Source: Bifidobacterium gallicum DSM 20093 = LMG 11596 (GTDB lineage: Bacteria > Actinomycetota > Actinomycetes > Actinomycetales > Bifidobacteriaceae). From it: DNA of 64,000 nt. This document shows positions 24,612 to 36,900 of the stretch, one piece after another. The stretch spans positions 80,140 through 144,139 of the forward strand of contig NZ_JGYW01000009.1 in the NCBI RefSeq assembly GCF_000741205.1. Direction: 5' to 3'. Each line of letters starts with the position of its first letter. The stretch's first letter is position 1. The notes beneath the pieces are model-generated. The model saw nothing but the letters and a program-made list of their open reading frames with translations. It was not told the DNA's origin and made no database searches. Made by a program: the position numbers and the translations under genes.

Positions 24612-27600
24612 TCAGCCCCTTCTCGTTTCGAATACCGTGTCGGCGCCTTGGCCGCACGCCGGACAAATCGTATGGTTCACACTGCGCGAGCAATATGACA
24701 TATGTCCGGCAACGGGATGTGCTGTCAACTGTTCGGACACACTGGCCGCCGCCGCATAGCACACGCGCGCAATCATCGTCAACGCCCAGATGGCAAACGT
24801 GCCACGCAACGCAAGGAACTGTTGCCAAGCCTCGTCAGGCACACCCTCTGGCGCTTCCTGCGGCAACGATATGTCAAACAGTGCAGACAATTCCTTGAAA
24901 TACGGCCGCGGTTCATAGGCGCTGCTGTTGAGCGCGCCACGCTTGAACAATGCGGGCTGCGACAACGCTTCGGCACTGCGTGATTGCGCAGGCAGCTGCA
25001 GCTTGCCGTCCTTGTCGGTGGGATAGAACAAATCACATTGCGTGATCACGGGCATATGCTGCAAATCGCGCACGCGTCGGCCTTGCTCGTTCGATGGGAA
25101 TGCGAACCCCAATTGGTAACAAATAAGCTGCAAATCCTGGAACTGTTCAGGCCCTGTGCGCCTATGGCCGGTTTTATAGTCCACAATGCGCAGCGTGTGC
25201 GTGCCGTCCGGCTGTTCACGCCATTCTTCACGGTCAATGCGGCCTGTCAGCTCAATGCGCAAGCCTTGCGGCGTGACCTGCGGCCAACCATCCACGAGCA
25301 CACCCATCATTGCGATAAGCGTGGATTCGTCAATCGCATCAACTTCGGGCATCGCGTTATAGGCGTCGAGCACATCGGCAAGCGTGAACGAAGCCCTGAA
25401 CGGTGATTCGGCATGCGATTGCACAAGTTTGCCCAGCGGCGGGCAGCCTTTGTATGCGGGATAATCCGCTTGGTCGCTCAACACAAAATATCGTGCGATT
25501 GCATAGAGCACGTCGTGGGCACGCAGCTTGTCTTGTTGCATGGTGTAGCGCTCTTTCGCGGTTTTCGGTTCAGGCTCTGCGGCCATGCGCTGCTCAAACT
25601 CGGTCATCATCAGGTCGCTGATCGCTTTGATGCGTGCATCCTGGCCAAGCTTGGTCAAATCTGAATCAGGTTTCGGATTGTCCCAATGCTGTTCGGTGGC
25701 ATGGGCGGCCACATCATGGATGATTGTGCCGAACGAGGTGCTGACCGATCCGCGTTGCGGACCCGCATAGACTTTGTCAAGTTTGGCGCAAATCGGGCAT
25801 TCCCAGTAACTGTCGACTTGCGAAGGCGAAAGCACGACCGTTTGCATGCCATTGGCGGTTGCCAGCACGGTTGAGGAAGCCGCATCATGCGGGCGCATGG
25901 CTGCCGCTACAGATGACTGTGCTGCAGCTGATGGTTGTGCTGCAGCTGACTGCTGCATTGATGGCATGGTTGGACCACTCTGGGCAGCGGTCGCGCTATC
26001 AGTTGCATCCATTGACGTCGGCATCATGATTGACGCGGCACGAGCCACACTGGCAGCGCTGGCCATACTGGCATTCGCGGCCGTATTGCCAACCGTATTG
26101 TCGCCAGCTGGCAACGTAGCATTGGACTGTGCTGTGGTATCCGATTGCATGGTGTCCGATTGCGTGTCATCCACAAACGGCCAGTTGGCCGGATCAGCCG
26201 CACTGACGCCTCCTGCAGCCAACCGGGCGAGCGCCATCGCCGCGTCACGTACTCGCGGATCGTTGAGCGAAGCTGTCTCATCGGTCAACACCATGCGTGC
26301 GAGCGCAATGATACCGCGTGCGTCCTCGTTCAAATCCTTGAGCTGCTGCGCTGCCACATGATCGGTGTCGTCGGTTTCACCCATGGCTGCCAAGCGTTGC
26401 AATGGCTGCCAATATGGGTTTTCACGGTCGTTGAACCATTCGGGCGCATATGCGAAGAGGAATTCAGATGGAGCGGTGTCTTCGCTGGCCACGGCGCTGA
26501 GCCATACGCTGCCGCCTTGGGCAGTCGGGTCGACGCGTGTCAACGCGACGAGGAAGCTTTTTTGCTCGTTGGCCAGCACTTCGCGTACGGCCAGGTCATG
26601 TTGGCCGCCTTGCGTTTCACGCATGAACGTTGGTGCGCCGTAGAGTGCGACTTGCACAAGGTCGTCGCCACCAAACATCGTGCCTCGTGGCACGAGGTTC
26701 GGCCATGTGCCTTCTTGCACGGCCGGCATGAACACATGCGTCCAATGCCGTCCGGCGGCTCCGGCTGGTGTCGTCAATGTGACGGCCTGGTCGATCGGTG
26801 CCACTTTGGCCAGTGAGTCGGCTTCAATCTGCAGTTGGCGGACTTGGTCGATGAACGCTGTGATCGTCGTGCCTTCGCTTGCACCATTGGCATATTCAAA
26901 CAGACGCATCGCCACATCGAGCCGGTCGTTGGCTGCGCGTCCGGCCGCATTGTTCGTGAACGCGGCTGTTTGCCAACGTTTGGCCACGTTCGTGGCGTTC
27001 CATGCGCAGGCGAGCGCATCAGCCGGCATCATACGCGGTTGGGTGGCGAATTGTTGCGCGATTGTGTGCACGAGCGACCACAGCCGGCGGTACATCATGA
27101 TTGTGCGCGACTGGCCCATGATTAGTTGCAACGCGTCAAGCAGCTTGGGGGCTCCGTCATGCATCAGCATCAGCGTCATCGCATCCGATCCGAAGCTCAA
27201 TGGTTCTTCGTTACGCGCGGATTCGTCGAAGTTGGAGTTGTCAATGGTCAGTGTGGGGAAATCATCATGATGTTGCCGCGCGGACGCAACAAAGTCGGCG
27301 TGTAGAGCCTGCCACTGCTCTTCCAGCGAAGTGAGCAGCGTGGAGTCGGTGGCAGCGGGAGCATGCTTGACCACGCTGGAAAGCGAGTCGATGGCCTGCA
27401 TGGCCGTCTCGATTGTTTCCAAATGCAACGGCTGGTCGGCAGTGTCTTGCGCGCGTCCTGCCGGTTGCAGCAGCGCGCTGGCGGCGATGCTGCGCACGCG
27501 AGAGGCCACCCACGCCACGGCCTGGCGCTCGCCCATGCCGGAACGGGCGATGCCTGCGTTGCGCATCTGCGCGAGCTCAATCAGCGCGAACAGCGCTTGC

Positions 27601-29189
27601 ACGAACGGCTCTTCAATCAGCGCACGCGTGACAGATGAGAAGCGCACAGGCACGCCGTCGCGACGCAAGCGCGCACCCAACGTGCGGATCGCCGCGTTGT
27701 CGTGCATGATGACGGCAATGTTGTTCCACGGCACGGCATGGTCCAAATGCAGCGATTTGATACGCCACACCACATTGTCTTCCTCTTCTTGTGCCGAACG
27801 GTAGACCAGCCCTTTGAACGTGCCGTCAAGCAGACGCGCGTCCGTGTTGTCCAACGTACGGATCGGCCATGCGCCCTCATGCGCGGGGAGTTTGCCCAAG
27901 CGGTGCGGCATGGCCGTGTCGGTCGGTTCGATCGCTTCGATCGACAATGAAACGCGTGAGGCCACGGTGTCGAGCATCGTGGGCGTGACCGATGGGCTCG
28001 AGTCGTGACGCAACGGCTGCAAGTGTGTGACTTGTGCATGCATCTGGTCGCGCAGCACGCGGAACACATATTCCGGGTAGGAACCGCGGAACGTCTGCAC
28101 GGATTCGTCAGGGTTGCCGGCCAACGTCAGCCGCACCCCCCTGCTGGCCAAGGCTTGCAGGAACGCCAGTCCGGCGAGTGTCAAATCCTGCACGTCATCC
28201 ATGATCAGCTCACGCAACATCGGCGGCTCGGCCTGGTCGCGTACGAGTCGGGCGGCTGCTCCAAGCAGTTCCGACGGGTCGAGACGATACTCATGCGGGA
28301 ACGCACGCGCCACTTCGCTCGCGTATTCGCGGCGCAACGCCCATGCCAGATGCCATTGCGTGCGCAAACGCTCGCCCGTCAGCCCCGTATCGCGCACGGC
28401 ATCGAGATACTCGCTCTCCTGAACGTCAGTCAACCCGATTTCGGCCATGCGCGCCAACATGTCGCGCATTTGCGCAATGAATTCACCATCAATGCCTTCC
28501 AAAAACAGGCTGGCCGTCGTCTGCGGCTGCAACGTCAGCACATTGGCGTTGGCGTTGGAACCGGACATGTCAGGCGTTTCTTGCGCCAGCGTCTGCGCTG
28601 CCGTTGGTGCGGCCGCGTCAACAGGCGCGCTCTGGTTGCAAATGACGCGCTCCCAATGATCTTGCTCAAAATAAGCGCGCAACTGTTCGCACGTCGCGCA
28701 CGTCTCTCCCGCTTGTGCTTGCGCAATATGGCGTCCCAACACGCGGCGCAACAGCAAATCCTGTTCGGCGCCGTTGATCAGGCGCGGCAACGTGCGGTTC
28801 TCTCGCTCGCGCTGCTCAGTGATTAGACGGAACGCTACGGCGTTCAACGTGGTGACAGGCCTGGCCTGCGAAGTCACGCCCAATTGGCGGATCAAATCGT
28901 CCGACAATGCGTCGGCAATTTGACGATTGGTCACAGCCATGACCACGCGATCATCACCTTCAGTTCGGCATGCGTCCACCATATGTGTGAACAGTGTGCG
29001 CGTCTTGCCGCTGGCCGGGGGACCAACAACCAGTCGAATTGCAGCGCTCTGCGTGGCTTCGCTGCCTGTTTCTCTGGCGTGAGTATTGTGTGTACGCTGC
29101 TGCAAGAGACCCTCCCAACATTGCGATTCCAGCCAAAACTGCCCGTATGAGTCTGAGCTCCCCGTGCCAATATTGAGCTTAGCGTGCAT
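24612..29189 (-). CDS. adnA: Helicase-like/RecB-type nuclease, AdnA-like partner subunit
   Basis: A ~1525-residue protein with an N-terminal P-loop GPPASGKT (~57-64), a Walker B-like MDDVQDLT in place of the usual DExQD, and a C-terminal PD-(D/E)xK nuclease (GRIDREEW, then IVDYKTGHRR, then Gln/Tyr motif). Cysteines in WECPIC before the nuclease and in SYC and ICPAC at the C-terminus could bind a metal or Fe-S cluster. A ~130-residue Ala/Ser/Thr/Met/Gln-rich linker joins motor and nuclease halves, which is unusual. The start is the ATG at 29189; only a distant GAGG precedes it. The pairing with the next gene makes an AdnAB-type complex likely. Confidence 0.8.
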   Translation of the reverse strand: MHAKLNIGTGSSDSYGQFWLESQCWEGLLQQRTHNTHARETGSEATQSAAIRLVVGPPASGKTRTLFTHMVDACRTEGDDRVVMAVTNRQIADALSDDLIRQLGVTSQARPVTTLNAVAFRLITEQRERENRTLPRLINGAEQDLLLRRVLGRHIAQAQAGETCATCEQLRAYFEQDHWERVICNQSAPVDAAAPTAAQTLAQETPDMSGSNANANVLTLQPQTTASLFLEGIDGEFIAQMRDMLARMAEIGLTDVQESEYLDAVRDTGLTGERLRTQWHLAWALRREYASEVARAFPHEYRLDPSELLGAAARLVRDQAEPPMLRELIMDDVQDLTLAGLAFLQALASRGVRLTLAGNPDESVQTFRGSYPEYVFRVLRDQMHAQVTHLQPLRHDSSPSVTPTMLDTVASRVSLSIEAIEPTDTAMPHRLGKLPAHEGAWPIRTLDNTDARLLDGTFKGLVYRSAQEEEDNVVWRIKSLHLDHAVPWNNIAVIMHDNAAIRTLGARLRRDGVPVRFSSVTRALIEEPFVQALFALIELAQMRNAGIARSGMGERQAVAWVASRVRSIAASALLQPAGRAQDTADQPLHLETIETAMQAIDSLSSVVKHAPAATDSTLLTSLEEQWQALHADFVASARQHHDDFPTLTIDNSNFDESARNEEPLSFGSDAMTLMLMHDGAPKLLDALQLIMGQSRTIMMYRRLWSLVHTIAQQFATQPRMMPADALACAWNATNVAKRWQTAAFTNNAAGRAANDRLDVAMRLFEYANGASEGTTITAFIDQVRQLQIEADSLAKVAPIDQAVTLTTPAGAAGRHWTHVFMPAVQEGTWPNLVPRGTMFGGDDLVQVALYGAPTFMRETQGGQHDLAVREVLANEQKSFLVALTRVDPTAQGGSVWLSAVASEDTAPSEFLFAYAPEWFNDRENPYWQPLQRLAAMGETDDTDHVAAQQLKDLNEDARGIIALARMVLTDETASLNDPRVRDAAMALARLAAGGVSAADPANWPFVDDTQSDTMQSDTTAQSNATLPAGDNTVGNTAANASMASAASVARAASIMMPTSMDATDSATAAQSGPTMPSMQQSAAAQPSAAAQSSVAAAMRPHDAASSTVLATANGMQTVVLSPSQVDSYWECPICAKLDKVYAGPQRGSVSTSFGTIIHDVAAHATEQHWDNPKPDSDLTKLGQDARIKAISDLMMTEFEQRMAAEPEPKTAKERYTMQQDKLRAHDVLYAIARYFVLSDQADYPAYKGCPPLGKLVQSHAESPFRASFTLADVLDAYNAMPEVDAIDESTLIAMMGVLVDGWPQVTPQGLRIELTGRIDREEWREQPDGTHTLRIVDYKTGHRRTGPEQFQDLQLICYQLGFAFPSNEQGRRVRDLQHMPVITQCDLFYPTDKDGKLQLPAQSRSAEALSQPALFKRGALNSSAYEPRPYFKELSALFDISLPQEAPEGVPDEAWQQFLALRGTFAIWALTMIARVCYAAAASVSEQLTAHPVAGHMSYCSRSVNHTICPACGQGADTVFETRRG

Positions 29190-29387
29190 CAAAAAATGTT
29201 TCTACCTCAACATGAGTTAATTTCTAAAAATATTGAACTACCGCTTGCACCGCCATAGGATGCCCCCATAGACTATCAGCGGGGCTTCCATCCATATGCG
29301 CATAGGTCGTGATCATGCCGTGATCATGTACCGAAGCAGTACCGTCAACCAGCGGATACTGAGCCGGCGCCGACCTGTTATGCGCAC

Positions 29388-30911
29388 ATGAACGAAAGGA
29401 CAACATCGGCTATGGCTGCGCAGAACACGCCAATGAGAGGACACACACGACGTCCCTCGACGTCAGCGCATGCGGGCAAACGTGCCCCGGTGCAGCCGCC
29501 CAAGCTTAATGGATACAGTTATGTGCGCGCTTTGGGTGAAGGCACGACGGCGGCCGTGTTCCTCTACGAGCAGCATGGCACCGAACGGCAAGTGGCGATC
29601 AAAGTCAGCCGAGGACGCTTGGACCCGCGCGCGGGGGCACGGTTCCGCACGGAAGCCAATTTCATGGCCAAACTCTCAACGCACCCTTATATCCTTTCGA
29701 TTTATGAAACAGGCGTGACCGATGACGGCCGCAGTTTCATCGTGTTCGAATACGCCACGCGCGGCAACATGAAAGACTTGCTCGACCATGGCACGTATGG
29801 CGTGGACGAAACGCTCGACATCGGCATCAATCTGGCCAGCGCGCTGTATACGGCACATCGCGCGGGCATTGTGCACCGCGACATCAAAACCAGCAACGTG
29901 CTGATCAGCGACCAGGGACTGCCCGCATTGGCTGATTTCGGCATCGCCACAAACATTTACGACCATCGCGCCACCGGCTATTCGCTGCCATGGGCGCCTC
30001 CGGAAGTGTTGCGCTCGCAAGGAGGAGGCGACGAGAAAAGCGACATGTATTCGCTGGCCGCCACATTGTATGCGATGCTCGCGGGCAAATCGCCTTATGA
30101 ATACGGCTACCATCCGCATACGCAACAGGAGTTGGCGTCAGCCATCATGAACCGTCCACTGCCGGCACTCAACCGGGCCGACGTGCCTGAGGAAGTCGAG
30201 CATGTGCTCGCGCGGGCGCTGAGCAAAAACCGTGAAGACCGCTACTACTCGGTCTTGGAATTCGCATATGCCTTACAAGAGGCGCAGCAACATGCGTTCG
30301 GCCATGCCACACCCGTGACTGTGGAAGGTGTGGAACGGTTCTCGCGCGCGTTGACCAGGCAGCAGGCCGCGGCCACAGCCGCAGCCACGGGAGCACTTGG
30401 AGCCGGCATGCCTGGCGCGGCAGGGGCAAGCGCAGCAGTCAATGGCGCTTCAGGCGCGCAGATGCGTCGCGGCATCGTCATTGCGTCAAGCATTGTGGCC
30501 GCATTCGCATTGATTGCACTCGTCGTCGTGCTCGTTGTGTTGCCCAATATCGACCGTGGCCAATCGAGTTCCGTGGCCGTCGTCAATCCCAATGCCACCG
30601 CCTCACAATCGACCAATGCCGACACTGGCGATTACGCGGGTTCTGCCGTGGTGCCCGGTCCGGAAGCGTTGTCCGGCTCGATTCGTGGAGACTCGGCCGT
30701 GTTCAGCTGGTCGAATCCCGATCCGCAAACGGGTGACAAATACAGCTGGAATCTGCTCGATGGTGCGAACTCCTCCGAAGCGGCCACAATCACCACAGAC
30801 ACGCATGTCAGCGTACCGGCCTCACCAGGAGCCCAGACCTGCATCCAGGTCAGCATCATCCGCGCCGACCGCAGCATGTCGCAAGCCGTGCCCGTATGCG
30901 CCACGCGCTAA
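29388..30911 (+). CDS. pkb2: Membrane Ser/Thr protein kinase of the PFNA cluster (Pkb2-like)
   Basis: A Hanks-type kinase: glycine loop LGEGTTAAV, ATP-binding Lys72, catalytic HRDIKTSN (Asp165), DFG at 183-185 and an APPEV motif. After an Ala/Gly linker comes one membrane span (362-385) and an extracellular ~120-residue domain with an FN3-like pattern. It would phosphorylate cytoplasmic proteins in response to an outside signal. It heads the bifidobacterial PFNA cluster and its likely counter-enzyme, a PP2C phosphatase, is in the same cluster. The start is uncertain: ATG 29388 lacks a ribosome site, while ATG 29412 has AAAGGA about 12 bases upstream. It is divergent from the adnA-like gene. 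Confidence 0.92.
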   Translation: MNERTTSAMAAQNTPMRGHTRRPSTSAHAGKRAPVQPPKLNGYSYVRALGEGTTAAVFLYEQHGTERQVAIKVSRGRLDPRAGARFRTEANFMAKLSTHPYILSIYETGVTDDGRSFIVFEYATRGNMKDLLDHGTYGVDETLDIGINLASALYTAHRAGIVHRDIKTSNVLISDQGLPALADFGIATNIYDHRATGYSLPWAPPEVLRSQGGGDEKSDMYSLAATLYAMLAGKSPYEYGYHPHTQQELASAIMNRPLPALNRADVPEEVEHVLARALSKNREDRYYSVLEFAYALQEAQQHAFGHATPVTVEGVERFSRALTRQQAAATAAATGALGAGMPGAAGASAAVNGASGAQMRRGIVIASSIVAAFALIALVVVLVVLPNIDRGQSSSVAVVNPNATASQSTNADTGDYAGSAVVPGPEALSGSIRGDSAVFSWSNPDPQTGDKYSWNLLDGANSSEAATITTDTHVSVPASPGAQTCIQVSIIRADRSMSQAVPVCATR

Positions 30912-30987
30912 CGCCAACCATTCACTGATCCGAGATTGAACCACGCCACTTGAGAGAAGCACAAGACGAGAGAGGGTGACGCGAATC

Positions 30988-33900
30988 ATGGCCTTATTCA
31001 ACAAGCCGCAAGGACCACAATCAGCGCAATCCTATGAGCGCACGCAACGCCGCAGCGCACGGCTGCAAGCGTTGATCAGCAATTGCAAGCGCCCTTGGCT
31101 GCTGCCTGTGGTCGCGCTGCTCGCGATGGTTGCAATGATTGTGGGCGCGATCATCATCAGTTCGGTAACACAACGCCATTTGCAGCTCGATGACGGCACC
31201 GTATGGGTGACCTCCACCGCCAATGGCAAAGCCGCACGTTATAACGCACGCCTCAAGGAGGCCGATGCTTCGGTGCGCGCCGGTTCACCACAGTTCGACG
31301 TGGCGCAATACAACGGCACCACCATGCTGGCCGAAGATGCGCAAACCAGCGCCATTGAAGCATCCACGATTGCGATGAGCGATTCGACGGCGACCAAAAC
31401 CGGCATGCACACGCTGATTGGCGGCGACACGGTGGCGTTCGTTGACACGACGCGTGGCAACATGTGGGTTGCCGACGCTGCCGATGTGACCACGGCCAAG
31501 CCGGCCGATGCCGATCCCGACTTGAAACTGGGTGCCAATGGCATGGCTGTGGTCACGCATGACGGCACCGTGTACGGGTATCGTCCGGCTGATGGCGCAG
31601 TGCTCAAAGTCGAGCAGCGCAATACCGACAAACCCGTCACGATTGACTCGCCTACGGGTGGCAAGGCCATGGAAGTGGATTCGTTCACCGTGGTGAACGA
31701 CGTACCATTCGTCACGCATGACGACCAGGTGTTCTGGCCCGGACACAGCGCTCAGTTTGAAGGCGTGAAATCCATGACATTGCAAGCGCCTCCTGCCGAT
31801 GATCAGCAGTCGGATTGGGTGGCTGTGTCCTATGCGGGCGGCACGGGCACGATCGACGTGAAGAAAGGCACGCCCGTCTCGCTGCCCTCGGGCGGCAATG
31901 GCGAGGCTGCACAGCCGGTGTCGGTCAATGGATGCGCGTATGCCGCGTTCAGCCAGCAATCCCGCAATTTCTTGCGCGTGTGCGCGGCCAACGATGCACA
32001 ACCGGCGTATCAGACGTTGCAAGAGATCACGGCCACATCCAAACTGCGTTTCCGTGTGAACCATCGTTTGGTGGTGCTCAACGACACGACGAACGGGTAT
32101 TTGTGGAATCCTGATGATTCGACCGACGTGATCAAACTGCAATGGCAGAAGATGCAAACCGAGGAAACACGCACCGAGCAAAGCAATGATCAGACCACCA
32201 CGAACACGAACGACTTCGCGAAGGAATGCTCGGCAACATCAGGCAAGATCAAAGCCGAAGACGATTCGTTCGGCGTGCGCCCGGGCAGCCATGAAGTGCT
32301 TGACGTGCTGCGCAATGACCAGCAAACCGATTGCTCCGTGTTGCGCATCACTGAGGTGAGCGCTCCCAAAGACAGCAGCGTGAAACCTTCCATCGCGTAT
32401 GACGGCAGGTTCATCCAGCTTGACGCCACGGCGGCGTCTTCGGGCAAGGCAAGTTTCACCTACACGATTTCCGACGGCCATGAGCAGACGTCGCAAGCCA
32501 CTGTGCACCTCGATGTGACGCGTGCGGGCAATCGCGCACCTCAAAGTCATGAGAAGCCTGAGGAAATCATGGTTGAGCAGAACGCGTCGTATACGATGAA
32601 CGCGTTGGGCACGTTCAAAGATCCCGACGGCGATCCGTTGACATTGCTGTCCGCCACTGTTGACAACAGTGACAAGGCCACTGTGTCCACGCGTGCCGAC
32701 GGCCAGCTCACGTTCAATTCGGGCGGCATGGAACAAGGCAACGCCACTGTCAACGTCACGGTCACCGACGGCACCGACACAGCCACGCAATCGATTTATT
32801 TCTCCGTGCGTCCGGCACATACGTTGCCCGCACATATTGATCCCGTGCTTAAGCGCACGACGCCGAACACGCCCACACGCGTGGATTTGCGGCCGTATGT
32901 GCATGGCACGAGCGCCGATCCGGCACAGTTGACGAGCGTTGACAAAGTCGACAAAGTCAGCACGTCGATGCTGGCTTCCGAAATGGCGTTCACGTTCACA
33001 GCCCAGACGCCAGGCACGTATTACGTGCCGTACACGATCACACAGGGCACGATTCCCGCCACGGGTCTGGTGCGTGTGGAAGTCGAACCGATGACCGAAG
33101 ACCAGGCCAAGCCAATCGCCGTCAACGATACGGCGTTGCTGGGCGCCGATAACACGGCGATTGTGGAACCGTTGACGAACGATATCGATCCGTTGGGCGG
33201 CGTGTTGTCGGTCACCTCGGTCAAAGCGCCCACGGCTGACGGCACGAACGTCAAAGTCGGTATGGTCGCGAACAAACGCGTCTATATCACGGCAATCACA
33301 GCCCCAACCAAGCCCGTCTCAATCCGCTACGAAGTCGCCAATGGCGCAGGACGTTCCACAGGCACGATTGTGTTGCAGCCCGCAAACTTTGAACGTTCCA
33401 GCAGCATGCCGAAAGCTTCGAATGTGAAGGTTTCCGTGCGTACGGGCGGCATTGTGTCGGTGGATGTGCCCGACCATGTTTCGTATAGTGACGGCACGTC
33501 GATTAGCGTGGACAACGAGCTCAAATATGATGAGGCCACGTTCAAAGGTTTGGCGTTCGTTTCGGCCGACGTGGTGCGTTACCTGGCTCCCACAGAGCCC
33601 GGCACCTACCCCGTGACCTATACGGTGCGCGACAATTTGGGCTATACGGCTTCGGCCACGATCACGTTTGACGTGCATCGTGCTGATGCGGAAAACAAGA
33701 ACGCCCCCTCGCCTATCGCAACGGAAGCCCAGGTGGCGGCCGGGCAGAAAATCCGTGTGCCCGTAACGCTGCGTGGCATTGATCCCGATGGCGACGATGT
33801 GCAGTTGACCGGTTTGGGCAACAAAGCGCCAACCAAGGGCCGTGTCACTGAAGTCGGCTCCGATTATTTGGTCTACGAAGCCTATGACGATAGTTTCGGC

Positions 33901-36900
33901 ACTGATGAATTCACCTATGCCGTTGAGGATTGGACGGGACGGCGTGCCCAGGCTACGGCTCGCGTCGGCATTTTCAGTGATGGCGCGAATTCCAACGTGT
34001 ATGCGCGCAACGATGAGATCACGTTGCGTCCGCACACGTCAACGACCGTGCCCGTGCTGATCAATGACGTGTCGAGTGATGATTCCGAATTGACGTTGTC
34101 GAAAGATGTGGAGGTCACGAATCTTGATGACGTGACCGTGCACGACAACCAGATTTCGTTCACGACCAAAGGCAAAGCGGGTATCGGATATATCACGTAT
34201 ACGATTTCGAACGATGCGGGCATCACTGATACGGCCACATTGAGTGTGACCGTGGACCCGGATGCGAAAATCCAAGCCCCGACAGCCTACGATTACCGTG
34301 TGCCGGCCATCGCGACGATTGATAAGCGCAGCGTGGACGTGGACGTTTCCCCGTGGATTGCCAATCCGTCGGGCTCGTTGGATGAGCTGAAAGTGGCTGT
34401 GGATCCGTCAGCCACCGACCATGCCTCGTTGGTTTCTGGCAGTACGACCACGATCAATGTGGAATTGACCGATGAAGCGCGTGCCGTGCCTTACACGGTC
34501 ACGAACACGACACATGGCATCACGTCGACGGCGTTCATCCAAGTGCCTGCCTATGGCGTGTTCCCGCCATTGCTGCGTAAGGCTCCGCCGATCAGCGTGA
34601 ATGCGGGCGAACCCGTCACGCTTAAAGTCGCCGATTATGTGCGCGTGGGCGCCGGCAAGACGCCTGTTATTGAAAAGGGTTCGGTCAGTGCCACCAAGGG
34701 TTCCGGCCAGCTCAAGGATGACCAGACGATGGTGTTTACAGCCGACAAAGACTATGGCGGCCCGGCCTCGATCACGTTCACTGTGACTGACGGCAAGAGT
34801 GAAGGCACGAATGCTGGATCGGTCAAGCATGTCAATTCAAGCGTGATCACATTGCCAATCACCGTGATTGGCCATGAGATTCCAGCACCTACATTCTCGA
34901 CGACCACCGTGGACGTGGAAGCTGGCGAACAACCGACCACAGTGGATTTGACGGCGTTGACGCATTCCACTGCCGCTGAGGAAGACCGCAAGTTCACGTA
35001 TGCGGGCGGTCAGGGCGGCAACGGTATCGAGTCGTCACTGACCTCGGACGGCAAGCTGACCGTGAGCGCTCCGGCTGGCACGAAGCCTGGTGCGCAAACC
35101 TCAATCACGTTCACGATTGAATACGGCAAGGGCACGCCGATCACGGCCGGTGTGACGGCACGCGTTGTGGCATCGAAGAAACCGTTGGCCCAAGTGCCGA
35201 ATCAGACAGTGGAACTCAACGCTGGTGAAACCAAAAAGGTCAATGTGTTGGAGCAGGCGCAAAACCCGTTCTCCGATAAGCCGTTGAAGATTATGTCGGC
35301 CACGGCCGCTGAAGGCTCCAAGCTCAGCGTGGCCGTGGAGGGCGATTCGATTGCGGTGACTGCGGCCAAGGATTTGAACCGCACGCAGTCGTCCGTCGTC
35401 GTCACTGTGGCCGATGCCACGAACGACCAGAACCGTTATGTGACGGCAACCATCACGTTCGCGGTGATTGGCAAGCCGATGGCTCCGATTCTGGCGGCCG
35501 CCAAAGCCGCGGATGGTTCAGTCACGCTCAACTGGTCGATGCCGCAAAACGGTGAGGGTGGCAGCCCGATCACAAAGTATGAAGTGGTGTGGGCCAATGG
35601 TTCCCAGGACTGCGGCACCGCCATGCAATGCAACATCACTGGTTTGGCCAATGGCACCGAATACACGTTCCGTGTCACAGCGGCGAACAAAGTCGGCGTT
35701 TCCGAACCCTCCAACGAGCTAAAAGCCACGCCGGATCGTGCGTCCGACAAACCCGAGATCACGAGCGCTGTGGTCACCGGTGGCAACACGGTGAAGGTGA
35801 CTTGGAACAAACCCAAATATACCGACAAGCAGTTCAGCGGGTACACCGTGTATATCGGTGCCTCTGCGAACGAAAAGCTTGCTGAATCATCCGCATCCGT
35901 AGGCGCGACCAGCTGCGACCTTAGTGTTGATCCCGACGCGATCAACAAGGCGACCACGTATCAAGCTTATGTTGTCGCTGAAAGCAAGAACGCTGATTTT
36001 GGCCCGGTCACTTCTGAGGGTCATAAGTTGTCGGGTGATTTCTATGGCACGCCGGAGGAACCGAGCATAAACGCTTCGTTCAATCCGCAAGACGAAATCA
36101 TCACGGTCACAGTCAATACCGGCAATGACCACAATGCCGGCTGCAAAGCGATTGAAGTGACCGATGCCAAGGAAGGTCCGCAATCTTGCGGCAATCAGAC
36201 ATTCACCATTGATGTCCGTGAGCAAATCAATGAGAGTCCAACCTATACCGTGACCGGTAGCGTGACGTACGCACATAGTGCAACGAAGCCAATCAGCAAA
36301 GAGGTACCTACCCCTCTGTCGGCGTCCGCTGTTGGAAATCCGAAGTTTGACGGTTTGACCCCCAATGAGGATAAAACCGAAGGTACTTGCGTTTATACTT
36401 GGACGAATCCTGGGAAGAGCACTGGCATTACCGTCAGCGACAATGCGACGCTTGACCCATCCGGAACTCGTGCGACGGCCAAGATTGGACGATGGCAACC
36501 ATGCCCCACGATTAGGGTGACCAATCACTATAAGCAACACTCTAAGAACACAACGGAGATTGTTGCCCACAGTGATGCGGTATTGAAGGTTGAACCTGAG
36601 GTGAATGCCAATGACTCCAGTGTTGAATGGACCGACCGCAATACAATCAGGCTCCATATTCAAGACAATGCGTTTGATCGCAAGGGCTACGATGGCGCAT
36701 CCACCGCTTCAATCATGTTCTTCAAGAAAGCTGACAACAGTCCTCTGAAGACCATTGACTCCCCTTATGATGGCCAAACGCTGACTGTGCATGAAGATTG
36801 GAATTGGCCTGATGATGTGCAGTGGAAGCTGACGTTGCAAACTGACCCTTCATTGAGAACAGCCCAGTCCGGTCCATATGACACCACAAACTCACGTCCG

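Noticed and set aside
30420-30911. PASTA domains in the kinase
   Set aside because: The outer domain of the kinase is a single ~120-residue FN3-like stretch without the PASTA pattern of PknB-type kinases.
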